Below are positions 43,301 through 55,321 of a stretch of DNA of 64,000 nucleotides, in pieces (the stretch's first letter is position 1; each line of letters starts with the position of its first letter). The notes beneath the pieces are model-generated. The model was not told the DNA's origin. It did not search any database and saw only the letters and a program-made list of their open reading frames with translations. Location of the stretch: the NCBI GenBank assembly GCA_037974965.1, contig JBBPFI010000012.1, forward strand, positions 744,001-808,000, read 5' to 3'. Source of the stretch: Dacryopinax spathularia. Taxonomy: Eukaryota; Basidiomycota; Dacrymycetes; Dacrymycetales; Dacrymycetaceae. The position numbers and the translations under genes are program-made.

Positions 43301-44795
43301 TATCTGTGATGGGAGGGGAGTAAAGTGAGAATGTCATGGTCGCACGAAGATAATAGGACGCGGAAGCTAACCTCTATTACGACCTCAATCGGGGAGGTTG
43401 GTTCCTTTCACGATGGTGAGCCGGGCGCGGGCTGGGAGTAGTGATTTGGTTAGAGGTATTGATTGGATTGTCTGGTATGGGAATGAGACTTTGGTGTTGT
43501 GGGCGTGAGGGGAGAGATGAGCCTGTTTGATGTGAGGCTGACGACGAGCGTCGGGGATGCGGTTGATGGGCCAGCGCGCGGCCCGTGCGAGAGCAAGAGC
43601 CCATGAACAGGGCCGGTCCCGTAGGGGCTGTTATTCACCCGATCTCGGGACTGCTTCGACGAGGTATGCCTCGCGCGGATGGCCAACAGAAGCGCGTTCA
43701 CCATTCCGAACCACTCCCGTATAAGACCAGCACAGCTCGCATTCGTCTAGGGATAAAGCATGCTCAGGCTATATTATCTTACTTTTGCATGCTCCTTCCC
43801 CGTTCCCAGACTTGCGTGGGCTATAGACGCGCCGCCGCCGAGGTATGCGACGACCCCGCCGCAGCTCAAATGTCTGTTTCCTTTTTTGGAAGCACCCGAT
43901 CGAGATTGCTTCCCTTGGTCTGAGATCACGTGATGTTGTGCGTCCAGGTAGCAAGGCGTCGTCGCTGAGAAGTGCCCATATTATATAAGGCATACCCGGT
44001 TTCGTTGGATGACGATGTTCGGTGAGTGCGAGGGGATGAATTCTCACTGTTCTCACTGTGCCCCCGTAATGCTCGCAGGAATAGGAGTGTCCTCGAGCAT
44101 TTACGAATCCAGAGCGCCAAAGTTTGCGGGGCTTGTCCGTTCTTCTCCATGTCTTTACATTTCCTGGGTGGTCGAGATCACAAGGGCTTAGACGGTCTTC
44201 TCCGTCCAAACTCAAAATTTGATGTAAGGGATCCCCGCCTCTTTCGGTCTGGAGCTGATTGTGCACCTCATGCGTCGAAGTCTGGGACTTGTTGATTTAA
44301 CTATCCCACCAGGAGCGAACGACTCCGTTGCCCACATTTGACGCGAGTAATTGCTCGGAGGCCCACAACCCTTAAATTTGCTCCGATGCCCATGGCCAAG
44401 AAAAAGATTATCGCGCCCATAAGGCGTTTACGCACCAATGAAAAGACTTCAAAACCGGAGCAAAACATCAGTAGTCTATTTCTTTTACTTAATAACACCA
44501 TATGGCGTGCACAGCCCCGATTTTTTGTCCAAACTGCACCTACCCTTGACATATCAAATATGGCTATTTGGGTGAAGAACTAACGGCTGAAAGTCGGGAA
44601 TCAGCTTCAACTCTTGTATATAATTTGTCGATTACAGTAGAGAAACTTACTGGCCCCAATTAGTTTTTTAGGGGAGATGAACAGAACATCCGAGTCGTTC
44701 GCTCCTTCCACCAGTGTACGAGTGGCTGTGCCAGGGGTTGCACCTAGTAGGGGAGAATGCTAGGGACTCGGAAGTGCCCTAATCGATACGGAAAC
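43301..44795. other. Gene-poor divergent region between INO80 and IPI1
   Basis: About 1.5 kb. The INO80-proximal part (43377-43610) is rich in short pyrimidine/purine blocks, and a minus-strand frame of 165 codons (43769-44266) shows no recognisable domain and an unusual Arg-rich composition. From about 44300 the DNA becomes AT-richer and contains an inverted-repeat element listed separately. Confidence 0.45.
44300..44720. mobile_element. Second MITE-like element (degenerate)
   Basis: A perfect 14-bp inverted repeat, GGAGCGAACGACTC at 44312-44325 and its reverse complement at 44692-44705, bounds about 390 bp of AT-rich non-coding DNA. Outside the core, the right end continues as CACTGGTGGAA (read inward) next to a TA dinucleotide at 44717-44718, as in Tc1/mariner-type elements. 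The left end is only partly similar. Length, structure and position in a promoter gap fit an old non-autonomous DNA transposon. The exact ends are uncertain by about 10 bp. Confidence 0.55.
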
Positions 44796-47486
44796 ATGCC
44801 TAAAAGTCAGAAAAAGAAGAGAGAAAAATCAAGCGACTTTACGGTAAGAACCAGACGTCTTTGTGGACATCATGAACTTCCGTTAAATTGCCGTAGAAAT
44901 CTAAACTCAAAGTCGGCAAAGGAAAGCAAGCTGCCAAGAATGCAACGGACACGTCCTTCAAATCAAGAGGTTAGTCTTGTGTCTCTAGCCGGTTGTTCAG
45001 TGCTTACGTTAAGCTGCTGTTGTAGTCATCCATCTGCCAGTCCAGAACGTACAAGTCTCCAGTGCTGAGGACGAAGCTTTGACAAAGAAGAGACATACCT
45101 TCCATCAAGTACTGAGCCGTCTTCGACACTACAGCGCTGCTATCAGGAGAGGTCAGCTGTCCTCCATCATCATAGATGCGAGGCACCTTACAAAGCTTTT
45201 TAGTATCTGTGCATGAACTGCAAGAGGTCCTGTCACAAACTGGAATAGACGATCAGGGAATTCTGTCGCAAGCATTCGAAGTGTGTGCACGGCTCATAGG
45301 TGACGAGGTATGCTGGAGTCATTTCCCTGGTCTTTCTTCGGGCTGAGGAACGTCCGAGGACCCTGATGTGCGGAAGACTCTCCTTGAATTCGTTAGGTGG
45401 ATCAGTTGCACATTGCCTTCGGTAAGCCGACTTCCTGTGTGGACGGCCTGACACTTCTAACCAATGTTCTAGTCGAAACTGCAGCCACATGTCTCGCTTT
45501 GGCTTCTCCATGCCTTATCCAACATGGCGCACATTTTCCCGGACATCCGCGTGGATGCGATACGCATGCTGCGAATACTGCTTGACGCCGTACCTGCCGC
45601 TGTCATTAACGACTTGGAAACGAGTGGTTCTATTAGCCGTGTTTTCGATGCCTTCCGGTCAATCCTCCAGGTGAAGCGACGTTATGCGAAAGGTCCCGGT
45701 GTTTTCATTCGAACTTTTCGACCTGTCCGCTCACCGACATGATAGAGGCTGCAATCGGTGGATCAGTTTCCATCATGCTAAGGGCCAGGGTAAGTTTGCC
45801 ATGGAAAACTGGCCTGCGCTTACACGTTCTATAGACCAAGTGCGAAGTATTAGGGTGCCTGCAGTCTTTCGTGGAATCCTTGTTTAACACTCGCATTGCG
45901 AAATCTCCACCGTCTATCTGGTTTCTGCGGAGTCCATTCGATTCGAAAGAGGCTTTCGAGGCCTTTGAAACTTGCTTAGACGTGCCGCTATTGGGAACAG
46001 CTCAGTGGTCCGATGGAGGAGAATTGGATGGCCCTGACGGATTTTTACCGTGCAGCTACTCAACTGGAGAGTTTCGGTCCGGTGCATGGGAGAAGGTGGC
46101 GAAGGCGTACCTCAATCGAAGGCAACCTATGGCAGCAACCGAAATTCGGTCGGCCGATGATGTGATCGTGCGTCGCGGGCTTCCTCCATGGACGACTGTC
46201 CTGAATCACATCAGGAGTTCATGAGAGACTTCACGCCGGCTCTGGTGGACACGATTTTGGAATCGTCAAGCATCGTATCATCTTACGAGACTGAAGACGT
46301 AGATGAGAACGCTGTGCACAGCATGCAGCTTTGCCTCGCTGTGCTCAATCTCGTTTTCGGCGCTACACTGCACACAGACGGCCCAGTTCGTTGATCCCGA
46401 CCAGCCGCATTGACGTCACTGACGATCCGCTCTAGCCTACCTATCCTGGAGCTCGAGGTACCACATATCTGGAAGATGCTCTTACCAAGCTGTCCGAAAT
46501 ATTTCCGCACACCGCAAAGACAGGCGCTGGATCCACACAGGTGCGGAAAACAAGCAGCATCCTGGCTATGGCTCACGGATGGCCAGGCGGCTTACTTGAG
46601 CTCATCGAATCAACTATTCTGCCGGCTAGTCGCTCTGCACCATTTGACACAGCGCGACCCCTCGTCCTCCACAACCCTTCACCTGAAGCCGGCGTCGTCT
46701 TATGTCCGTGAATGGCTGGCACAACAGGTGCGTCGACTGCTGTTTCAGGTGGTCACCGCACTGGATGTAAAACAGACCCCATGTACGACCGAGGAGTACA
46801 ATGCGATGATGCCCGTGCTGTGGTGTCTCCTTCACGTGGAGGACCGTCAAGCCATGCCGCCATCGACTCCCCCCTTGTTTACTCTACTCGTCAACCACTG
46901 CGTTCATGTGACGTTCATGTCACCGGTGAAGCAGGTCGCGGTGGATTTCATCGCGCGATTGATTCTGGTACGGCTAGTCTTTCTGCGTGTGCAGTGTCGC
47001 TGAGGTCAATCCGTCAGCTCCAAGGTAATCGACGCCGTATCACAACGCTCCAGCTTCAGGCAGATGCGGCTTCTCGATTCCTTCTGTCACTACCGAGGCT
47101 GTTGTGGGAGCTTGGGTCGCGGAACCAGCATCTCACCCAGGTACTGCATCAGGGACTTTCCCGACAGCGCTAACCTCGGTTTCAGAACATATGTCTGTTC
47201 TTTTTACGCAGTTTGTTGGAGCGGAACATCCTCGTTGCATCAGTGGGTCCCTCTTCTCCATCCTCGAAGCAAACGTCACTGAGCGCGTCAGGTGCTAACC
47301 ACGCTCGCTCATCATCTCGTCCCCTTTTTCTTCATGGAGAATGCCGCCAGGAGCGGCAAGCTCGGACCATGTTCAGAGCTTCCGGTGCATTTGCAGCGCT
47401 TATTCTGTGACATGACTGCTTTGTTGCCAGAACATAGCGCATTGCGGACTGCTGTGTCGCAGTTCCAACGATCATCCATACTGTAG
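44796..47486 (+). CDS. IPI1: Pre-rRNA-processing protein IPI1/TEX10-like
   Basis: Component of the Rix1/rixosome complex needed for ITS2 processing and 60S maturation. The resolved 5' exons are 44796-44843, 44897-44969, 45026-45151, 45204-45307, 45359-45421 and 45473-45670. The start MPKSQKKKREKSSDFT joins KSKLKVGKGKQAAKNATDTS, the family's N-terminal signature. RHTFHQVLSRLRHYSAAIR, DPDVRKTLLEFVRWI and HALSNMAHIFPDIRVDAIRM are the ARM/HEAT-like Ipi1 domain. Further exons continue (FRSGAWEKVAKAYLNRRQ near 46085, SYVREWLAQQVRRLLFQVVT near 46700, ending LRTAVSQFQRSSIL at 47486). The protein is therefore longer than yeast Ipi1 and closer to animal TEX10. Exon borders after 45670 were not all resolved. 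Confidence 0.82.
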
Positions 47487-49543
47487 CTCAGCAGGGATGT
47501 AGTGCATGCATAGAATAGTGCCTCTTCATGGAAATACCAGGCGTCATTGCCATCCAAAGCACTGATTGATAACTCAGGGTCCTTCCTATAGGAAGTGGAC
47601 GGAATCAATCACTCGGTGCGACAGCCCAAACTTCATCCTCGTCTGGGGCGTTATCTGCCACCAAGCAGTCCATCCTCTTTGCGCGCCACGTCGTATAGGT
47701 GCATTGGCTACAACTTTTATTAGTACACCTCGAGCGATATCATAGCGGGTTTGTGCTCATTTCGTGCGGGAAGGACACGGACGCGCTCAGGGTCCAACTT
47801 TGACCGCCCGTGGTCGATGCGCTCTTCTCCCAGGGTGCACCAGCCCTGTCACAACTCTGGTATCGCACAATCATGCATCACACGCCGATTGCATGCGGGC
47901 CAACCCGTCAACCAGGCCTGGCTGCTGTTATCTTCCATGTGGACCGGGATGAGTGCGGACATGGTGATTACCTGCATCTCGGCGCCATGAGCTGTGCGCG
48001 AAGCAAAAGGCATTTTTAGAAAGAGCCGCAGACTCAATGACTGGCATGGAACATTGGTGGCGCCGAACCAGGCGACAAAATTGACCTTTCTCCTCCGCAC
48101 GCTCCCGCCATCGATTATGCTTGTGGCATGCAGAACGGGGTTATGACACTAGTATCCAGGAGATATGTCCCGCAGGGGATTTTATTGCTACCTATTGGCT
48201 CGATCACAAAATATAAACTGTGCTCCAAATACTGAGCATCCTTCAATGTACTGAAACTCTCGCAGAGGGCCTCCGATGTATGTGTGCAAGACAGCTGCTT
48301 ACCACACTTCCCCTGATGAGCACCCCTGCAGAATACCAAATTTTGAGAATGAACAGCAATACATGTTGAGTTTACTGAAACAACACCGGGTATTTATGGG
48401 ATAGTCTGGCCTTATGGTGCTTGTAACTCACCAATGTCCTCAAAGGCTGATGTCTCGACTCATGGTGGATATCCAGCAGCAGTTTGTTGCCATCTAAAAA
48501 AGAGTCACTTGGTGGTACCTGAACCTAGTGTTGACCTCTCAGTGGAAGAGCTGAGAGTGCTATAATTTATGTGCTTGTTCAGTGGAATCGCTTACATCAG
48601 AAGCGGTCTAAACAGATAAGTGCCAAGTTGGAGGTGCCTTATAACCTGCCCCTAATTCAAGGCAGTATCTTGAGTGAAGAGTTTTATTGGTACCAGTACA
48701 GAACTTCAGTGGAAAGACTGCTATCCACGTCTAGCACCATCTTTCCGATTCTCAGCGCGAGACGCGGGATAGATGTCGCTGAGAAAGTCTGAAAAAGCGG
48801 TAAGGGTACACTCGAAAAAGCGAAAGCAAAAGAGAAAGAAAGCTGTGACTTGCACGACACCTCAATGAGCCCGAACAGATTACCTACGACGGGTGGGTAG
48901 GCCAACGCTATAATGAACCGGACGTTGCGGAGAACCGACTAGCTCGAGAAATGCCACGAGAGGACACAAATTAGTCTGTGTCCAGAATACTCTCAGTAAG
49001 CCTGCCTTGGTCTCCTGAGAACGGTCTTGTGTCAATTCATCGCCAACTGCGCACAACCTGCTCATCGAACACAACGAGCTTACGCGGTGGGCAGATTTCT
49101 AATTTGCTCGCCGCTCCCAGCAAGCGTGAAGGCAAGTCCGGCAATAAAAAAAATGTGCGGGGCTGTAAAAGCGTGATACAATACAGAAACATACATGACG
49201 TCGAGTTGTGTCTGCGGTATGGTGTATCCTGACGTGTGAGTGAAAGAGGGTCTTGATAGTGGTGCGGTCGGGTGTCGACACCTGTAAGTGCTGTGTCCTG
49301 TTAGCCAGGCGATCGATGCGCGCCGGTTAGCGCGCGCCAACCCGGGGCAAGGGTCCAGGCAAGGGTCTGACGCAGGGGTCGACGCGCGAAGAAAGCCGTT
49401 TGGCGGCAGATTACATAACCCCTCTCGACCTAGCCAGCTCAGCCAATCCAGACTCGATACCCGCCCCTCAATCTATAGTGCACATCGTTCAGTACGCCTG
49501 GTAGACCCCGGTGGTTAGCACCAACCAGCATATTAGAACCGCA
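47487..49543. other. Gene-poor region, possible old element remains
   Basis: About 2 kb without a recognisable gene. Composition is AT-richer than its surroundings and all frames are short, apart from an anonymous plus-strand stretch of ~65 codons around 48368-48560. At 48055-48076 the string TGGTGGCGCCGAACCAGG resembles a retroelement primer-binding site. No matching long terminal repeat pair or pol-like protein was seen, so any element would be a decayed fossil. The last ~300 bp should contain the promoter of the DCAF11-like gene. Confidence 0.4.
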
Positions 49544-52130
49544 ATGGACAACGCGGATGATCTAGACGAGACCTGGCGGGATCCTGTGGATGGAGGCGAG
49601 GCCGGGCACCATGCTACGTTCTACGCCAACGACGATGAAATGGACTATGAAGACGATGACATGCTCGAAGAGGCGGAGGAGGAGATCGATGAAGATGAGT
49701 ATGACGATGAAGATTTCATACCAGACGATGATGGCGAGCTCTTGTCTCACGATATCCTTATCAGCGAGTCTGAATTGGCAGACCTCCGCGCTGACGAGGA
49801 GACAAACCGGGTTCTGGAAGGTGCGCATTCCTGTCTCTTGATCTATGCCATCTAAGCAGGATAACGCATGCAGAAATGGCCTCACGTGCAGCAAACGCGT
49901 CTACGGAAAGCAATGGCGCTGGTAGCGACGCCGTTGCAGCTATCATTCGGCGTCTGTTGCATGCGCACGGCGGTTCTGTACGTGTTGCAGGGAGGGGCAT
50001 TGGCTCTTTGGGCGATGACTTGGATGCCGGAGATGACGACGACGATGATGATGGTGATGCGTATTTCTACAATCGGTGGGGACCGCCGAGGAGCGCTGCC
50101 AAGTACTTCCAACCCGTAACCGAACCAACCAAGGCAGGTATGAACTTGCTGCGTAGTGGCGAATTCGGGAGCGTCGACCTGGGCGTTGGAAAGTTAAAGG
50201 GGAGGAAAGGCACTCTTCCGAGTGTGCTTCGAGAACGCGAGCTGGGAATTGGTATCGATAACACGCGTGAGCGACTCGGCCGCGTGAGCATCATTATCCC
50301 TCTTGCAGCCTGCGCATCACTGAACAAGATTGACTAGACCTACATACCGAACTCCCATGGGACTATTGTGGGGCTTTACGGTGCAAACGTATATTCGGGC
50401 CAATTTTCTGCAGGCGAGGTCATTCGCTGCGGGACGGGGGCGTTCTAATGCTTGTCCAGATTCGTCTTTCTTCTATACATGCAGCCAAGGTGTGTATAGA
50501 GCTGATGCTTCGACATGTGCGGGCTCCTGACAGAAGTGAGATTTCATGCTGCACATCTATGACACGACCGTCCCGCCATCAGGGCAAGTACAGCGACCAG
50601 TGTACCCGCAACCCAGATACCGGCGCTGGGGCATGGAGGACACGGAAGATCACCAGACCACAATGAGGACGGTGAAAAGTATGCGAGGAAATCCTGGAAG
50701 CTGGACCATCACAGACGTAGATTTGAGTCCTGACAATGAAAGGTACGTCCTGCATAGTTTCTCCATCGAAGTTGGCTCGAGCATATGTACAGAATGATTT
50801 ACTCGAGTATTGTGAGGGTCCTACCCTCGCTGAGAGGCCCTAGTTGACAGTGAACAGACTTCTACGATCTACATGGCGAAAACGAGGGACCCGACTGATC
50901 AGGAGCAAGTCCCGCTTTACTTTCACGACAGAACAGCCCGTCGCGCTCGTGGTGGCTGGGATGACGATGGTGATTTCGGCATCTGGTCATGTCGGTTTTC
51001 GGCAGACGGCAATGAAGTTGTCGCTGGAGCAGGAAACAGACAAGATGGGCTTCTTTTTGGTCGGTATCATTTTGCAGATGGTGAAGTGCGTCCTGAAGAT
51101 GTCTTTGCTAGTGTACGACCTACAAGCACAACGGCGAGTCCTCAAGATTACGGCGCACGAGGATGACATCAACAGCTGCTGTTGGGCAGATACAGCCAGC
51201 GGTAACGTGTTGGTAAGCGCGTCGGATGATACGTTCGTCAAGGTTTGGTGCGCGGCCCTTCCCCATTTCCCGATCCGGAGAGTGCATTCTGAAACGAAGC
51301 AGGGATCGGCGTTCCTTAAGTGGAGGAAAGCCATCCGGGGTTCTTGTAGGTCACACAGAGGGTATCACAAACGTCGCGCCTAAAGGCGACGGACGATACG
51401 TAATCTCGAATGGCAAAGATCAAGCTCTTCGGCTCTGGGACCTTCGGAAAATGCGAAGCAGCCAAGAATTTGAAGCAATGCCCCGTGCACATTACGGAAT
51501 TCCCGAGTGGGATTATAGGTCGGCCCTTGTATTCCCTTTTCCATCCCAAAGGCTAACGCTGTACGCTGGTCGATTTCTCTACGGAAAGGAGCGGCGCTTA
51601 TCGCACACCTCGATATCTCGCCCATCCTCAGGACTGCAGCGTGATGACCTTCAGAGGGCATACCGTCCTGCGAACTCTCATCAGGTGTCACTTCAGCCCA
51701 GCAGCAACGACGGGATCCTCTTACGTCTATTCTGGCTCTGCTGATGGCAAGATTCATGTGCGTAGAAAATATTGCCAATCCTGATATACTAACGTCTTCC
51801 AAGATATGGAGTCTCGACGGTCGTGTTGTGCAAATCTTGGACCGAGCGAAGGTTCTGCCAATCAGCTTCGATGCGTCCGCCGAAGCCCCCCCTCCAGCGG
51901 CGCGGCGGAACACCGGTGGTGTGATCGTGCGTGATGTGAGCTGGCATAGCTCCGAGCCGGTCTTGATGTCCAGCGCCTGGGCGGGGCCGAGAATGCTCAG
52001 TAGCGTTGCGCGCCACGAGTGGAAAGGCTTCGGTCGGAACGGCATGACTTTGGCGGATGTTGTGGAGAAGGAAGCTGCTGAGGACGCGGAGCGTAACATG
52101 CCCGGAGCCTTCGCATACGCTGATCAGTGA
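49544..52130 (+). CDS. WD-repeat protein of the DCAF11/LEC14B family
   Basis: Likely substrate receptor of CUL4-DDB1 ubiquitin ligases. Resolved exons: 49544-49820, 49874-50283, 50338-50413, then 50460 onward through several short exons to the TGA at 52130. The N-terminus is a very acidic region (DDLDETWRDPVDGGEAG..., EEEIDEDEYDDEDFIPDD). WD repeats include IPNSHGTIVGLYGANVYSGQ, DFMLHIYDTTVPPSGQ, IWSCRFSADGNEVVAGAGN, AHEDDINSCCWAD with VLVSASDDTFVKVW, GHTEGITNVAPKGDGRYVIS with ALRLWDLR and VYSGSADGKIHIWSLDGRVV. These are family-specific strings, in the order expected. The intron at 50414-50459 is forced by frame to be GC-AG. The assignment to the family is firm; the ligase role is inferred from animal DCAF11. 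Confidence 0.88.
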
Positions 52131-52346
52131 TATCTGATACATTATCTTTGTACCATGGCTGCTGTCTGAAATATGTAATATAAGCTGCGTATGCTTCTAG
52201 GACCAAGTCACCCAAAGTGGCTTCGCAGCCTATCTCTAACGTCGAGTCAGAAAGTGTCGAAGGGTTGTGGCTGTGTCCGCTCTTGGACGATGAGATTGAG
52301 CCTGCGTAGGCCCCCAGTACTGCTCTGCTCTATCCCTCCGATTAGC

Positions 52347-54524
52347 ATGTCAACAGACCAGGGTCAAGACGGGTATGCCCACGTACGCCTAGCCCTTGCT
52401 TCCCATTGATCATTGTCCAGGCCTGCGCCCTCGAAAAATGCTCTGAAGAAAGCAGCGAAAGAAGCTGAGAAGGCAGCAAAGGCGGCCGAACGGAAGGCAC
52501 GCATGGAGGCTGAAGCTGCTGCTAAAGCAGCCGCTGAAGTGGTGAGCACTGTGTTCATCTTGCATGGCAGTCTGCTGACGCGCAGGAGGATGATGCGGTG
52601 GATAATTATGGCAAACTGCCCCTAAATCAATCACAGAATAGATCTGGTGAACATAGCATGGGATATGAGAAGTCCTGACACTCATGCCCATCTGCGCAGG
52701 AGAGCCACGCATTCACATCAATACCCTGAATGCAAATGCAGAAGGTGAAAGTGTGGTGTTTCGAGCGCGACTGCACACGTCGCGCGCCCAGGGTGAGTCC
52801 ATCAGCTCTTCCCTCTCCGTGACCTTCTGATTCGGCGTCCTCAGGATCCAAGCTGGTCTTCTTTGCATTCCGCCAAAGGCAGACCACCATCCAGGGCCTT
52901 CTGCAATTGAAGGAAGGTCATGTCTCCCGGCCAATGCTGAAGTGGGCAGCTAGCATCCCTGCCGAAAGTATCGTTTTGGTGAAGGGAACGGTTGCGAGAC
53001 CTCTGGAGCCTGTCCAGAGTGTCACCGTTAAAGATGCGGAGATCCATATCACACAGGTGAGTAAATTGCTGAATGGGAGACCGAATGTTAAGGTAGGCAG
53101 CTCCATGTGATCTCTTCTGTGCAAGGCCGCCTCGCCTTTACCATCGACGATGCTTCCCGTCCCGAGGAAGAGTATGAGAAAGCGGAGAAAGAAGGCATTC
53201 AGTACAACAAGGTTCTCCTGGACACCCGCTTGGATAACCGGGTTCTTGACTTGAGGGTAGGAGGGCTTATGTCGCCCGTTCTAATGGTAATCACTTATTT
53301 GCGTCACAGACGCAAACCAATCAAGCCATCTTCACCATTGAGCATGGAGTCTGTGGTCTCTTTCGGTCCTTCCTCGACTCTCAGGGCTTTACCGAAATTC
53401 ATACGCCCAAACTGCAAGGCGCTGCGACCGAGAGCGGGGCCTCGGTATTCCGAGTCCAATATTTCAATGGTGCGCTGCAGGGGTCGATCGCGTATCTTCT
53501 GTTGAGCTTTACACGCTTGAACAGGTCTCGCCTTCTTGGCGCAAAGTCCCCAATTACCCAAGCAGATGGCCATTGCTGCTGACTTCGAAAGAGTGTACGA
53601 AATCGCGCCTGGTGAGCCTCGGTGGCCTCCGTATAGATGGTCGAATGCTTATACTGCCGCCGCAAGTTTTCCGTGCGGAGAATTCCAATACGCACCGACA
53701 CATGACCGAATTTATGGGTTTGGATTTGGAGATGGCTTTCGAGGAGTCGTACGACGAGGTGGTTGATCTCTTGGACTCCTTATTCCTCAACATTTTCGAA
53801 GGACTGTCTACGAAGTACGCGAGTGAGATCGCCTTGATCAACAAACAGTTCCCTGCCGAGCCATTCACGTGGCGAAAGAAGGAGCAAGGTGGCACCCCAC
53901 GTCTTCGTTACTCCGATGGAATCGCTATGCTCAGAGAGGCGGGCGCCGAAATTGCGGATCTCGAGGATTTAAGGTGCGCTATGCGATTGTCCGGCCCACC
54001 TGGACACTCTGTTGAAATTTCATTAGCACCGAAAACGAAAAATGGCTTGGGCGTCTGGTCAAGGAGAAGTACAACACCGACTTCTACATCCTAGACAAGT
54101 TCCCCATGGCAGTTCGCCCTTTCTATACCATGCCGGACCCAGAAGATAGCGTATGTTCATAGTTTGACAACCGAACGAGTTCTGACACCTCTCGAAGAGG
54201 TACTCAAACTCGTACGATTTCTTCATGAGAGGCGAAGAAATTCTATCTGGGGCCCAACGTATCCATGACGCCCCCATGCTGGAGGCTGAAATGATAAAGA
54301 AGGGGATCGATCCCGCCAGCATGAAGCACTACGTTGACGCTTTCCGTTTGGGTTGCCCACCTCACGGAGGCGGAGGGATCGGTACGCCAACGAAACATAG
54401 TCACCCCGGGTTCCAACTGACCTCCTTCGAAGGGTTGGAACGTGTGGTCATGCTATTCCTCAAACTCAACAATATCCGCAGAGCGGCCCTGTTTCCAAGA
54501 GATCCCAAACGGCTTGTGCCATAG
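52347..54524 (+). CDS. DPS1: Cytoplasmic aspartyl-tRNA synthetase
   Basis: Class IIb aminoacyl-tRNA synthetase that charges tRNA-Asp in the cytosol. Multi-exon, from ATG 52347 to the TAG at 54524. After a short first exon comes a Lys/Ala-rich helical extension ([19 protein letters not shown]) typical of eukaryotic AspRS. Next is the OB-fold anticodon-binding domain ([20 protein letters not shown]) and then the class II core: motif 1 region [40 protein letters not shown], motif 2 [20 protein letters not shown] and motif 3 [20 protein letters not shown] followed by [10 protein letters not shown] at the C-terminus. The family and ends are secure; not every internal splice site was resolved. Confidence 0.95.
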
Positions 54525-54615
54525 TCTCCAGTATCGAAGAAATTGTCCACAGAATAACGAAGATTGCATTACATCGATGACCTCTGGTCTGCTCTTTGCG
54601 CCAAACCATTCCACC

Positions 54616-55321
54616 TTAGATTCTGTATGGTACGACGTTCACAGCCACCGGATAGCAGTCCGCAGGATCAAATATGGCGTTGGGGGAGGTTACCGCGGCA
54701 GATACATTAAATATCAGCTCAGTCTGGGCAGTCTCTTCCTTCGGTGGACAAAGAGACCAAGCGTCCGTCCTGCCATTTGAGGCTAGTAAAGCAAACCGGT
54801 TTCCAGGGCACTCCATTGCTGAAAAAATAGGTTGACGTGGTGCTCCTCCCCAGCCGGAAGTGTAGAAACTGATGGACCCCCCTTGCGCCGTTCCCGTGGC
54901 ATTAGTATGAGTGGTGCCTTCATCATTCCAAGCCCCTATGGTTGCGTTCACCATGTACAGGGCCGGAAAGTCATCGTACGGATACGATGCGTATGTCTGA
55001 CATCCGATTTAGTGTCTATGCCCAAGTCTTTACAGAATGATCACAATCTTGACGCACAGATACGACTTCGAACTCGCCGCCGTCCACAGCCCCAGCTTCT
55101 CCAAGGACGAGGGGCACGCCAGTCAAATTTGTGTTAGGGAGGGTGAGGTTGATAGCGGCCAAGGTGAAGTTGTAAAGCAAAGTCGTCACATTGTGTCCAT
55201 TTGAACAAGACAGAACAATATGGTTACCGGGACCAGCTGTCGGTGAAGCAATGACCCCCGCGCATAAAGCGATCAGGGAGCCGAATCGGGCGAGCATGCT
55301 TTGAAGGGAGAGCGGCACCAT
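54616..55321 (-). CDS. Small secreted glycoprotein, unknown function
   Basis: Two exons (55058-55321 and 54616-54996; donor GTGCGT, acceptor GTCAG) give about 214 aa. The N-terminus is a signal peptide (MVPLSLQSMLARFGSLIALC with a likely cut after AGVIA). The mature part has about seven N-glycosylation sequons (NVT, NFT, NLT twice, NAT twice, NVS) and few cysteines. It contains SYPYDDFPALYMVNATIGAW and an SMECPGNRFALLASNG-like segment (read FSAMECPGNRFALLASNG). No catalytic motif is visible. It resembles the many small secreted proteins of basidiomycetes and may be a cell-wall or effector-like protein; that is inference. It is convergent with DPS1, whose stop lies 92 bp away. Confidence 0.75.

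Noticed and set aside
43769-44266. Minus-strand 165-codon open frame between INO80 and IPI1
   Set aside because: No recognisable motif, odd Arg-rich composition and no splice-linked partner exons; more likely a chance frame in GC-rich intergenic DNA.
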